Shown here one piece after another: positions 23,100 through 30,859 of a stretch of 64,000 bases of DNA. Both the position numbers and the translations under genes were made by a program. The first letter of the stretch is position 1. Each line of letters begins with the position of its first letter. The notes under the pieces are model-generated. The model did no database searches, was not told the DNA's origin, and saw only the letters and a list, made by a program, of their open reading frames with translations. The stretch is from Streptomyces sp. NBC_01288 (GTDB taxonomy: Bacteria > Actinomycetota > Actinomycetes > Streptomycetales > Streptomycetaceae), in contig NZ_CP108427.1 of assembly GCF_035982055.1 (NCBI RefSeq), positions 5,083,001-5,147,000 of the forward strand, read 5' to 3'.

Positions 23100-25112
23100 A
23101 TGTCCCGCGAGTTCCCCATCGGCCTCACACCCCCCGACTGGCTGGTGAGGAACCTCCAACCCCAGCAGGCCCCCCTCAACTGGCCTGCCATCGCCCGCGC
23201 CGCCATCGCGATGTCCCTCCCCTTCGCCATCGGCCTGGCCGTCGGGCAACCGGCCTACGGCGCCCTCGCCTCCATGGGTGCCCTCTCCGGCGTGATCGGC
23301 GACACCGCCGACGCGTACCGCATGCGCATCCTCAACATCGCGATCCCCCAGCTCTTCGGCGCGATCGGCGTCACGCTCGGCTCCGCGGTGTACGGCCACG
23401 GCTGGTACGCGGTCGCCGCGCTCACCGGCATCGCGCTCGTCTCCGGGATGATCTCGACGATCGGCGCGGTGGCCTCCGTATCGGGCCTGCTCCTGCTCCT
23501 CAACTCGGTGATCGGCGCGGGACTTCCGCTCCCCGGCGCATGGTGGCTGGCCCCCGCCCTGATGTCCGGCGGCGGCCTCCTGGTCCTCCTTCTCGCCCTG
23601 CTGGCCTGGCCGTTGCGCTCCGGAGTCCCGGAGCGATCTGCGGTGGCGAACACCTACCGCACGGTCGCCGACCTCCTGGCGACATGCGGCGACGACCCCA
23701 CAGCCGGCTACGACGCGGCCCGCCGGGCAGTCACCCAGTCCCTGAACCAGTCGTACGACCTCGTCCTCGCCCGCAGAGCCCGCCACCACGGCCGCAGCCC
23801 CGAACTCACCCGCCTGCTGGCCCAGTTGAACGCCATCACGCCCGTGGTGGAGGCAGCCCCCGCGGTCCACCAGTCCGGCCAACCCCTCCCACCCCAGATC
23901 CGCGAGGCGGTCCGCCACCTGGCCCACGCCGTGGAAACGGGCTACACGGGCCCGATAGGCCTCGACCTCCCCACCCCGACCGGCGAGACGACCCGCGCGG
24001 TCGACCACGCCCTGCGCCACGCGGCCGAGGTCGTCACCGCCCCGGACGTGGACCCGAGAGGCATCGACGACCGCCTGGGCCGCCCGGCGGCGCTCCGTAT
24101 CCGCACCGCGAGGGCCGCCCGCAACGTCCTGCTGTCCTCGGGCTCCTGGCGCTACGGCCTACGCCTGGCGGTCTGCGTCGGCCTGGCGCAGATCCTGGTC
24201 TCGACGGTCCCCGTAGCACGCTCGTACTGGGTGGCCTTGACCATCACCTTCGTCATGAAGCCCGACTTCGGCTCGGTCTTCTCCCGGGCACTGCTGCGCG
24301 CGCTCGGCACGGTGGCGGGCCTGGTGATCGCGGCGGCGGTGCTGTCGGTGGTACCGCGATGGGGGTCCCCCCATGCCGTTTCAGGCTATGGGGGATGGTG
24401 GGACGTCCTGGTCCTGCTCGTCCTGGCTCCCCTGATCCCGGCCCTGACCCCACGCGGCTACGGCTACCAGACGATGGCGATCACCCCGGTGATCCTCCTC
24501 CTCTCCGACGTCCTGAACCACCAGGGCACGGCGCTGCTGCTCCCCCGCCTGGTGGACTCGCTGATCGGCTGCGGGATCGCGCTGGTCGCGGGCTATCTCC
24601 TCTGGCCGGAGAGCTGGCACACGCGGGTGGGGGACCGGTTGGCGGAGGCGGTGGCGGACACGGCGGCGTATGTGGAGTCGGCGTTCGGCACGTCGGAGGG
24701 TTCCGTTGCGGGACCGGGGGCGGGTGCGGAGGTGGATCCGGCCGCCCGTGCCCGTATGCGCCGCCGCCTCTACCGCGACCTGTCCGTCATCCGTACGGAG
24801 TTCCAGCGCGCCCTCACCGAACCCCCGCCCACCGGCCGCCTCGCCGCCGGCTGGCTCCCCCTGGTCGTGGCCGTGGAGCGGATCGTCGACGCGACGACGG
24901 CGGCCAGGGTGCGGGTGAAGCACGGAGCACCCCCGCCCTCCCCGGCTGAGGTGACCCAAGTGACGCTCCAGCTCCGGAAGTTGTCGGAGGGCGTACGCGA
25001 GTCGGAGGTGCTGGTGGAGGTCCGCACGGATCTGACGGGCCCGGCGGAGAGTGTGCTGGAGCCGTTGCGACAGGAAGTGGCGGCGGCACGGGCGATCGCG
25101 TCGCCGCACTGA
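23100..25112 (+). CDS. FUSC-family membrane transporter-like protein with in-frame hairpin insertion
   Basis: 670 residues from ATG 23100. Two membrane bundles, about 30-175 (AIAMSLPFAIGLAVGQPAYG; GLLLLLNSVIGAGLPLPGAW) and about 355-510 (GLRLAVCVGLAQILVSTV; YWVALTITFVMKPDFGSVFS), each followed by a cytoplasmic helical region: the FUSC/aromatic-acid exporter (PET) duplication. YWVALT..VMKPDFGSVF is a family signature. Probably effluxes organic or aromatic acids (inference). Residues about 420-433 (PRWGSPHAVSGYGG) come from a hairpin cassette at 24358-24398, in a loop between helices. Confidence 0.88.
   Translation: MSREFPIGLTPPDWLVRNLQPQQAPLNWPAIARAAIAMSLPFAIGLAVGQPAYGALASMGALSGVIGDTADAYRMRILNIAIPQLFGAIGVTLGSAVYGHGWYAVAALTGIALVSGMISTIGAVASVSGLLLLLNSVIGAGLPLPGAWWLAPALMSGGGLLVLLLALLAWPLRSGVPERSAVANTYRTVADLLATCGDDPTAGYDAARRAVTQSLNQSYDLVLARRARHHGRSPELTRLLAQLNAITPVVEAAPAVHQSGQPLPPQIREAVRHLAHAVETGYTGPIGLDLPTPTGETTRAVDHALRHAAEVVTAPDVDPRGIDDRLGRPAALRIRTARAARNVLLSSGSWRYGLRLAVCVGLAQILVSTVPVARSYWVALTITFVMKPDFGSVFSRALLRALGTVAGLVIAAAVLSVVPRWGSPHAVSGYGGWWDVLVLLVLAPLIPALTPRGYGYQTMAITPVILLLSDVLNHQGTALLLPRLVDSLIGCGIALVAGYLLWPESWHTRVGDRLAEAVADTAAYVESAFGTSEGSVAGPGAGAEVDPAARARMRRRLYRDLSVIRTEFQRALTEPPPTGRLAAGWLPLVVAVERIVDATTAARVRVKHGAPPPSPAEVTQVTLQLRKLSEGVRESEVLVEVRTDLTGPAESVLEPLRQEVAAARAIASPH
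24358..24398. repeat. GGGGG-type hairpin cassette inside the FUSC gene
   Basis: GATGGGGGTCCCCCCATGCC, then GTTTCA, then GGCTATGGGGGATGG. CCCCCAT pairs with ATGGGGG. Same architecture as 22893-22932. Confidence 0.7.
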
Positions 25113-25163
25113 GCAGCGTCAGTTGAATTGGGCTATTCCCTCCCCTTATCAATCCGTTGACCG

Positions 25164-25175
25164 CGACGATCGTCG
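25164..25175. other. 12-bp palindrome CGACGATCGTCG in a gene-free gap
   Basis: A perfect palindrome in the 284-bp gap 25113-25396 after the FUSC gene. The gap has visibly lower GC than its surroundings; apart from this palindrome and a possible promoter, no feature is seen. Confidence 0.4.
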
Positions 25176-25396
25176 ACGGTAATTTCAACGACCACCAAGG
25201 ATCCATCCGGCCAGAATTCACGGCACAATCCGGAATTCATTGTTCCGCTCAGCTCCGCCCTTTCCGCTCGTTCACAAGCACGCCCTGAACGAGACAACTC
25301 AAGAAAGGCAGACCGAATTCTGCCAGGGATTCGCCGAAGCGATCGCGTCGCGGGCAGAGTTGGAGAGCCAGAGCGCCCCGCCCGGAAGGCAACAGC

Positions 25397-25801
25397 ATGC
25401 TGAACTTCCTCGCTGTCGTAGTCCTGACAGCTCTCATCGCACCGGTGCTGCTCTTCGGACGGGGAATCAAGCGGTGGCAGGCGGGAAAGCGCCGGCTTCC
25501 CGGGCTCCTGTTCTCGGCGGGAACATCCGTGCTCGTCTACTCCTTCAGTCTCTTCTGGTTCGTCGTCCCGGTCGATTTCGCGAAGGGATGCGGCAACGAA
25601 GCCATCCGATGGCCCCGGAACGCGAACTGGTTCGAGCAGCGCGTCTTCCCGCTCACGGCCACCTGCCACTGGAACAGCGGACGCACCTACAGCTTCGTTC
25701 CGGCATTGGTGAATCCCCTGATCTACGCCTGTGTCGCCGCCACTCTCGTATGCGCCGTCATGGTCATCCGCGACAAGCACAGGAATGGACACACATCGTG
25801 A
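25397..25801 (+). CDS. Small three-helix membrane protein of unknown function
   Basis: 134 residues. Hydrophobic segments at about 2-20 (LNFLAVVVLTALIAPVLLF), 36-55 (LFSAGTSVLVYSFSLFWFVV) and 104-122 (LVNPLIYACVAATLVCAVMV). Between the second and third lies a hydrophilic, probably external loop with two Cys (AKGCGNEAIRW, TATCHWNSGR) that could form a disulfide. The RBS (GGAAGGCAACAGC) precedes ATG 25397. It overlaps a following decayed exported gene as GTGA. Function unrecognised. Confidence 0.65.
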   Translation: MLNFLAVVVLTALIAPVLLFGRGIKRWQAGKRRLPGLLFSAGTSVLVYSFSLFWFVVPVDFAKGCGNEAIRWPRNANWFEQRVFPLTATCHWNSGRTYSFVPALVNPLIYACVAATLVCAVMVIRDKHRNGHTS

Positions 25802-26202
25802 ACGAGGCGTCCGCATCCCGGCTGCCCCGCCGTCAAGCCCTCCTGCTCGGTACCGGGCCGACGGCCGGAGCGGTTCTCCACCCGCTTCAGCGTCGAGGGC
25901 GCCGCAGGGGTGGAAGTTCCCCTGCGGCCCGGCGAGCTCACCAGGTACACCACCCGGCGCGGGATCGGCGCCGCCTTCGAGAGCAACCACCTCTCCGGGA
26001 CGGCCATCGCCGTACGGCCGCTCTTCTACCCGCTCGGCGCACAGGCGGGCACCGACCCGGTGACCGTCGGCTCGGAGACCTCGCCGGCACGATCAACGGC
26101 TGGAACGAGACCCCAGGACAGGGCGCGGGAACCATCGACGCCTTCGCTCCCGACCGGATCCGCAGGGCGCGCACGGCACAAAAGGCCCGCTCAACCCGGT
26201 GA
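25798..26202 (+). pseudogene. Decayed Tat-exported protein, possibly M15-type carboxypeptidase
   Basis: GTG 25798 overlaps the previous stop and encodes a twin-arginine-like leader (SRLPRRQALLLGTGPTAGAV). The reading then shifts to another frame at about 25880, giving RFSVEGAAGVEVPLRPGELT and ESNHLSGTAIAVRPLFYPLG, and returns to the first frame near 26075 (GTINGWNETPGQGAG) up to TGA 26202. The NHLSGTA...YPLG pattern recalls D-Ala-D-Ala carboxypeptidases of family M15, though the family call is tentative. Two frame changes and a missing catalytic C-terminus mark a pseudogene. Confidence 0.5.
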
Positions 26203-26208
26203 TCGTCC

Positions 26209-26231
26209 CGGCAGGGGTTCCGCCCCTGCCG
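26209..26231 (+). terminator. Terminator after the decayed exported gene
   Basis: CGGCAGGGG (26209-26217) and CCCCTGCCG (26223-26231) form a perfect 9-bp stem with a 5-base loop, immediately after the last stop. Confidence 0.8.
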
Positions 26232-26315
26232 AAGATCGCCGTTCGGGGCCGCTAACCTTACGTGTCCGTCCTGGCCAGGGATTGACGGCTTCAACTCACG
26301 CGAAGGGTTGCGCAC

Positions 26316-27995
26316 ATGGGCATTCTCACTCTCCTGCGGAATGCATTCGGCAGGTCACGCAAGGAGCGTGCCGCCGGAGCAGAGGGTGCGGAACGCACTC
26401 CTTCGCAAGAGCAGCCGACCACGGTGACAGCGGAGCCGGACGCGAAGGTCCCGTCCCCCTCCACAGAACCCGACCTCACCTCGACCCCGAAGCCGACCCC
26501 CGCGGCAACGGCCACGGTCCCGGAACCCCGCCCGTCCTCCACCCTGGAGGACGACGAACACGACCTCGTGGCACTGGCCTTCGACAACGTCTCGGTCCCG
26601 AAGCCGGCGACGTCGACGGAGGGAGCGGAGGGCACCGGGGGTACGGCCGAGCCGGAACCGGGGGCGACGACGGAGGCTGCGGAGGCTGTTGCCGAGCCGA
26701 CCTCGGAGGCGGTTGCAGAGCCGACCGCCGAGGTGGTCGCCGAGCCGACTGCCGCCGTGGTCGCCGAGCCGGTGACCGAGACGGCTGTTGAGCCGGTGAC
26801 CGAGGTGGCCGTTGAGCCGGCGCCGGAGGCTGTCGCTGAGCCAGTTGCCGAGGTGGAGCCGGTCGTTGAGACCGAGGCGGAAGCCGGGTCTGCGGTTGAC
26901 GTGACGCCGGAGGCCGAAGCGGAGCCGGTCGTGGAAGCCGAGCCGGTTGCCGACGCTGAGGCGGAAGCCGCGCCTGCGGCTGACGTGGCGCCGGTGGCCG
27001 AGCCCGAGGCAGAAGCTGCGCCCGCGGTTGACGTGGCGCCGGAGGCGGAAGCCGAGCCCGTCGCGGAGGCCGAGCCCGAGGTGGCGCCGGTCGCCGATGT
27101 CACGCCGGAACCGGAAGCCGAGCCGGAGCCCGCCGCGGAACCGGTGACTGCCGAGGCCACCACCCCCGCACCCGCAGCGGAACCGGTGGCAGAACCCGTC
27201 ACCGAACCCGCCGCGGAACCAGTCGCCGCAGGCGCGGACGCAGCCGTGCCCGCCCCCCTGGCCGCGGCCGCCGACGGCGAGTCCGCCCCACAGGGGCCAC
27301 CCGCACCCGACGACGAGAGCATCACGGGCGGTGCGGGTGGGGAAACGATCGGGGCCGAGGGCGTAGCCGAGGCCGTAGGGGCCGGTTCCGCCGCGCTCGC
27401 TCTCGCCAAGGCCAACCTCACCGGTACCCAAGCGAAGCTCTACCTCGTCCTGGACCGCTCCGCGAGCATGCGCCCGTACTACAAGGACGGTTCCGCCCAA
27501 GCCCTCGCCGACCAGACCCTCGCCCTCGCGACCCACCTGGACCCGGACCCCACCCCCGACGTCCACGTCGTCTTCTTCTCCACCGAGGTCGACGGCACCA
27601 CAGACCTCACGCCCACCTCCCCCGAGAACGCGATCGACGAGGCCCACGCCGGCCTCGGCCGCATGGGCCGCACCAGCTACCACGCCGCCGTAGAAGCCGT
27701 ACTCACGCACTACGACAAGAACGTCACCCCCGGCACCCCCGCCCTCGTCGTCTTCCAGACGGACGGCGCCCCGGACGCGAAGACCCCGGCCACCCAGTCC
27801 CTCACGGACGCGGCGAAGTCACACGCCTCCGTGTTCTTCTCGTTCGTCGCGTTCGGCGACCACGAGAACAAGGCCTTCGACTACCTCCGCAAGCTGAAGA
27901 CCGACAACACGGCTTTCTTCCACGCGGGCCCGACCCCCCTGGAGCTCACGGACGCGGAGCTCTACGACGGCGTACTGATCGACTGGCGCCCGTAG
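26316..27995 (+). CDS. VWA-domain protein with very long Pro/Glu/Ala/Val linker (TerF-like)
   Basis: 559 residues. A short basic head (MGILTLLRNAFGRSRKERAA) is followed by about 330 residues of degenerate EPVAE / EVVAEPTA repeats, strongly acidic and disordered, then a von Willebrand A domain at about 370-559. The MIDAS motif DRSASM lies at about 380-385, with TDGAPDA near 487 and a C-terminal FHAGPTPLELTDAEL. This VWA resembles TerF/TerY-type proteins of tellurium-resistance and stress clusters, but no ter gene is adjacent. Cytoplasmic; likely a metal-dependent scaffold. The repeat explains long spurious open frames on the opposite strand. Confidence 0.85.
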   Translation: MGILTLLRNAFGRSRKERAAGAEGAERTPSQEQPTTVTAEPDAKVPSPSTEPDLTSTPKPTPAATATVPEPRPSSTLEDDEHDLVALAFDNVSVPKPATSTEGAEGTGGTAEPEPGATTEAAEAVAEPTSEAVAEPTAEVVAEPTAAVVAEPVTETAVEPVTEVAVEPAPEAVAEPVAEVEPVVETEAEAGSAVDVTPEAEAEPVVEAEPVADAEAEAAPAADVAPVAEPEAEAAPAVDVAPEAEAEPVAEAEPEVAPVADVTPEPEAEPEPAAEPVTAEATTPAPAAEPVAEPVTEPAAEPVAAGADAAVPAPLAAAADGESAPQGPPAPDDESITGGAGGETIGAEGVAEAVGAGSAALALAKANLTGTQAKLYLVLDRSASMRPYYKDGSAQALADQTLALATHLDPDPTPDVHVVFFSTEVDGTTDLTPTSPENAIDEAHAGLGRMGRTSYHAAVEAVLTHYDKNVTPGTPALVVFQTDGAPDAKTPATQSLTDAAKSHASVFFSFVAFGDHENKAFDYLRKLKTDNTAFFHAGPTPLELTDAELYDGVLIDWRP

Positions 27996-28021
27996 CCACG
28001 GAGCAGTACCCGCAGGACCAT

Positions 28022-28064
28022 GTGCCGCCCGCTTCCACCCCGTAAAACGGGAGGCGGGCGGCAC
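28022..28064 (+). terminator. Nested hairpin terminator after the VWA gene
   Basis: GTGCCGCCCGC (28022-28032) pairs with GCGGGCGGCAC (28054-28064), and an inner CCCGT/ACGGG stem closes on AAA. 26 bp after the VWA stop and 68 bp before metG. Confidence 0.85.
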
Positions 28065-28131
28065 ACCCATGTCGGATACGATTTCAAGGTTCGCAGCAAC
28101 AGCAACACACCGACCTGGGAGCAGCCCCCCG

Positions 28132-29856
28132 ATGGCTCGACACCTCATCACCAGCGCCCTTCCGTACATCAACGGGATCAAGCACCTGGGCAACATGGTG
28201 GGGTCCATGCTCCCGGCGGACGTGTACTCCCGCTACCTCCGCCAGCGCGGCCACGACGTCCTCTACATCTGCGCGACGGACGAACACGGCACCCCGGCCG
28301 AGCTGGCCGCGAAGGAACAGGGCCTCCCCGTAGCGGAGTTCTGCGCGCAGGCGCACGACGCGCAGAAGGCGGTCTACGACGGCTTCGCGCTGGCCTTCGA
28401 CTACTTCGGCCGCAGCTCCTCCCCCCAGAACCGCGAGATCACCCAGCACTTCGCCCGCCGCCTCAACGAGAACGGCTTCATCGAAGAGCGCGCCATCCGC
28501 CAGGTGTACTCGCCCACCGACGGCCGCTTCCTCCCGGACCGCTACGTGGAGGGCACCTGCCCCCACTGCGGCTACGACAAGGCCCGCGGCGACCAGTGCG
28601 AGAACTGCACCCGCGTCCTGGACCCCACGGACCTGATCAACCCCAGGTCCGCGATCTCCGGCTCCACGGACCTGGAGGTCCGTGAGACCAAGCACCTCTT
28701 CCTCCTCCAGTCGAAGCTCCAGCACGAGGTCGAGGAGTGGGTCGCGGCCCACGAGGAGGAGTGGCCGCAGCTCGCGTCCTCCATCGCCCGCAAGTGGCTG
28801 ACCGAGGGCCTGCACGACCGCGCGATCACCCGCGACCTGGACTGGGGCATCCCGGTCCCCGCCGACACCTGGCCCGAGCTGGCCGCGGAGGGCAAGGTCT
28901 TCTACGTCTGGTTCGACGCCCCGATCGAGTACATCGGCGCGACGAAGGAGTGGTCGGACGAGGACCCGGGGAACAGGGACTGGAAGTCCTGGTGGTACGA
29001 GTCCGACCAGGGCGAGAACCCGGTCCGCTACACGGAGTTCATGGCGAAGGACAACGTCCCGTTCCACACGGTGATGTTCCCCGCCACACAACTCGGCGTA
29101 CGCGAGCCGTGGAAGAAGGTCGACTACGTCAAGGCCTTCAACTGGCTGACGTACTACGGCGGCAAGTTCTCCACGTCCCAGAAGCGCGGCGTCTTCACCG
29201 ACCAGGCCCTGGCCATCCTCCCGGCGGACTACTGGCGCTACTTCCTCATCGCCAACGCCCCCGAGTCGGACGACTCGTCCTTCACCTGGGAGCACTTCAC
29301 CGCCACGGTGAACAAGGACCTGGCCGACACCCTCGGCAACTTCGTCAACCGGGTCCTCTCCTTCTCGAAGAAGCGCTTCGGCGACGAGGTCCCGGCGGGC
29401 GCGGCGGCGGGCGAGCCGGAGACGAAGCTGGGCGAGCAGATCGCCGATCTCCTGGCGGAGTACGAGACCCAGATGGAGTCCCTCCAGTTCCGCAAGGCCG
29501 CGGCGGCACTCCGCGCCCTGTGGTCGGCCGGCAACTCCTACCTGGAGGAGAAGGCCCCCTGGCTGGAGATCAAGACCGCCCCGGAGGCCGCGGCCCTCAC
29601 CCTCCGCACCGCGATGAACCTGATCCACCTCTACGCGGTGGTCTCGGAACCCTTCATCCCGTCCTCCTCGGCGGCCATGCGCGCGGCGTTCGCCCTGCCG
29701 GACGACACGGCGACCTGGATCTCCGCAGCCGAGGCGAAATCGCTGTCCGCCGTCCCCGCGGGCACCCCCTTCACCGTCCCCCCGGTCCTCTTCGCGAAGC
29801 TCACGGACGAGGACCTGGAGACGTACAAGGAGCGCTTCGGCGGCGACCAGGCGTGA
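28132..29856 (+). CDS. metG: Methionyl-tRNA synthetase
   Basis: 574 residues from ATG 28132. Class I synthetase charging tRNA-Met in the cytosol. HIGH-type motif at ALPYINGIKHLGN (HLGN at 18-21), ATDEHGTPAELAAK (49-61), a zinc knuckle with Cys143, Cys146, Cys156 and Cys159 (CPHCGYDKARGDQCENC), the WFDAPIEYIGATKEW tryptophan-rich methionine pocket (about 262-276), and the KMSKS-equivalent loop read as KFSTSQK at 345-351. The anticodon-binding helical domain occupies about 400-560. The E. coli-type C-terminal dimer domain is absent. The KMSKS variation is notable, but the rest is intact. Monocistronic, flanked by a terminator upstream. Confidence 0.95.
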   Translation: MARHLITSALPYINGIKHLGNMVGSMLPADVYSRYLRQRGHDVLYICATDEHGTPAELAAKEQGLPVAEFCAQAHDAQKAVYDGFALAFDYFGRSSSPQNREITQHFARRLNENGFIEERAIRQVYSPTDGRFLPDRYVEGTCPHCGYDKARGDQCENCTRVLDPTDLINPRSAISGSTDLEVRETKHLFLLQSKLQHEVEEWVAAHEEEWPQLASSIARKWLTEGLHDRAITRDLDWGIPVPADTWPELAAEGKVFYVWFDAPIEYIGATKEWSDEDPGNRDWKSWWYESDQGENPVRYTEFMAKDNVPFHTVMFPATQLGVREPWKKVDYVKAFNWLTYYGGKFSTSQKRGVFTDQALAILPADYWRYFLIANAPESDDSSFTWEHFTATVNKDLADTLGNFVNRVLSFSKKRFGDEVPAGAAAGEPETKLGEQIADLLAEYETQMESLQFRKAAAALRALWSAGNSYLEEKAPWLEIKTAPEAAALTLRTAMNLIHLYAVVSEPFIPSSSAAMRAAFALPDDTATWISAAEAKSLSAVPAGTPFTVPPVLFAKLTDEDLETYKERFGGDQA

Positions 29857-29880
29857 CCCGGCGTGCTCGGCCGGAACTCC

Positions 29881-30230
29881 TCAGCCGAGCACGCTGAACG
29901 TCTCCTCCGCGCGGTCCCGCCGTGCCACCAACTCCCAGGCGCCGTCGGCGAGTTCGTCCGGGTCGAGGGTCCGGTCGCCGACGTTCCCGAACTGCCCGGG
30001 GTTCGACGTCACCAGTCGGTGGATGTCGCCGCGCTCATGAGTCCGCCGATGACCAGGTTCCCGGCGTGGACACCCTTGTCGGCGAGCGCGGCGTCGAGGT
30101 TCAGGGCGTAGTCGCGCCCCGACTTCGAGCCGGAGGCGGTCTGCGGGCCGGTGCGGCCCACCCGATCGAGGTGCCACCCTTGACCCAGGGGCAACTCGGC
30201 GAGGTCGCACGGTCTCGCTGACCGACCCCG
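29881..30230 (-). pseudogene. Remnant of a short-chain dehydrogenase (C-terminal third, frameshifted)
   Basis: The minus strand reads SGSKSGRDYALNLDAALADK and GVHAGNLVIGGL, then after a frame change near 30035 RGDIHRLVTSNPGQFGNVGD, RTLDPDELADGAWELVARRD and a stop at 29881. The YALNL...GV.AG pattern follows the catalytic Tyr-x-x-x-Lys region of actinobacterial SDRs; the Rossmann half is gone. This accounts for the otherwise gene-free 411-bp gap 29857-30267. Confidence 0.7.
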
Positions 30231-30267
30231 TCGTAGACGTGTTCGCGCCAACCCGTAAGGTTCCGCC

Positions 30268-30744
30268 ATGGCAGTCCCCGAGGTCATTCCGATCGCCTAC
30301 GAGCCGAATCAACGCAGCGGCGCCGTCGGCCGCTACGCGGACGGCCAGTTCCTGGCGTCGGTCACCTACGCGTTCCCCCAAGGCTTCCGTCCCGACGACG
30401 GCTGGGAAGAGCAGAAACGTCTCTACACGGTGCTCCACACCTTCGACGCCGCGGGCCGCTACCGCGACTCGGAGATCTGGTGCGCCGGCACCTGGGCCGA
30501 GCAGCAACGCGCCCCGCACGGCGACGATTCGGTCCTCTCCCAGGCCCGCATCCACCTGGCGAAACTGCTCCGCGCCCTCCCCCGCCGCAGCTACACCGAC
30601 ATCGCGATCCGCCCCTTCCAACGCACCGTCGACGGCGTCCTGTTCGGCCTGCTGGTCGAGGAGGACGAGGACGGCAGCTGGGCGGAGCTGTACCCGGACC
30701 GGCATGCTTTCGGGCCGCCGTGGGACGGCACGTACGACGGCTGA
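30268..30744 (+). CDS. Uncharacterised Streptomyces protein ('HycA-like')
   Basis: 158 residues from ATG 30268. Soluble alpha/beta protein with conserved blocks IPIAYEPNQRSGAVGRYADG, FDAAGRYRDSEIWCAGTW and YTDIAIRPFQRTVDGVLFGL. Close relatives in Streptomyces carry the legacy label 'formate hydrogenlyase regulatory protein HycA', which is probably misleading here since no hydrogenase genes are near. No catalytic motif, signal or membrane segment. Function unknown; expressed alone beside an SDR remnant. Confidence 0.7.
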   Translation: MAVPEVIPIAYEPNQRSGAVGRYADGQFLASVTYAFPQGFRPDDGWEEQKRLYTVLHTFDAAGRYRDSEIWCAGTWAEQQRAPHGDDSVLSQARIHLAKLLRALPRRSYTDIAIRPFQRTVDGVLFGLLVEEDEDGSWAELYPDRHAFGPPWDGTYDG

Positions 30745-30859
30745 GCGCCTGCTCCTGGGACATGCCTTTGAATATCCAACTCCCGCACAGCCAGGGCCCT
30801 TACACTGCGCGTCAGTTGTCGGCGCACAGGGGATGCGCCCGGGGTGGGAGGGGACTCAC

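Noticed and set aside
25133..25990. Minus-strand open frame across the low-GC patch
   Set aside because: No ribosome site, no domain, and it runs opposite to a better-supported small membrane protein and exported remnant.
26291..27421. Long minus-strand open frame of Ser/Ala/Gly repeats
   Set aside because: It is antisense to the Pro/Glu/Ala/Val linker of the VWA gene; the composition is the mirror of the repeat and there is no start context or domain.
28084..29628. Long minus-strand open frame opposite metG
   Set aside because: metG is unequivocal on the plus strand; antisense frames have no recognisable motifs.
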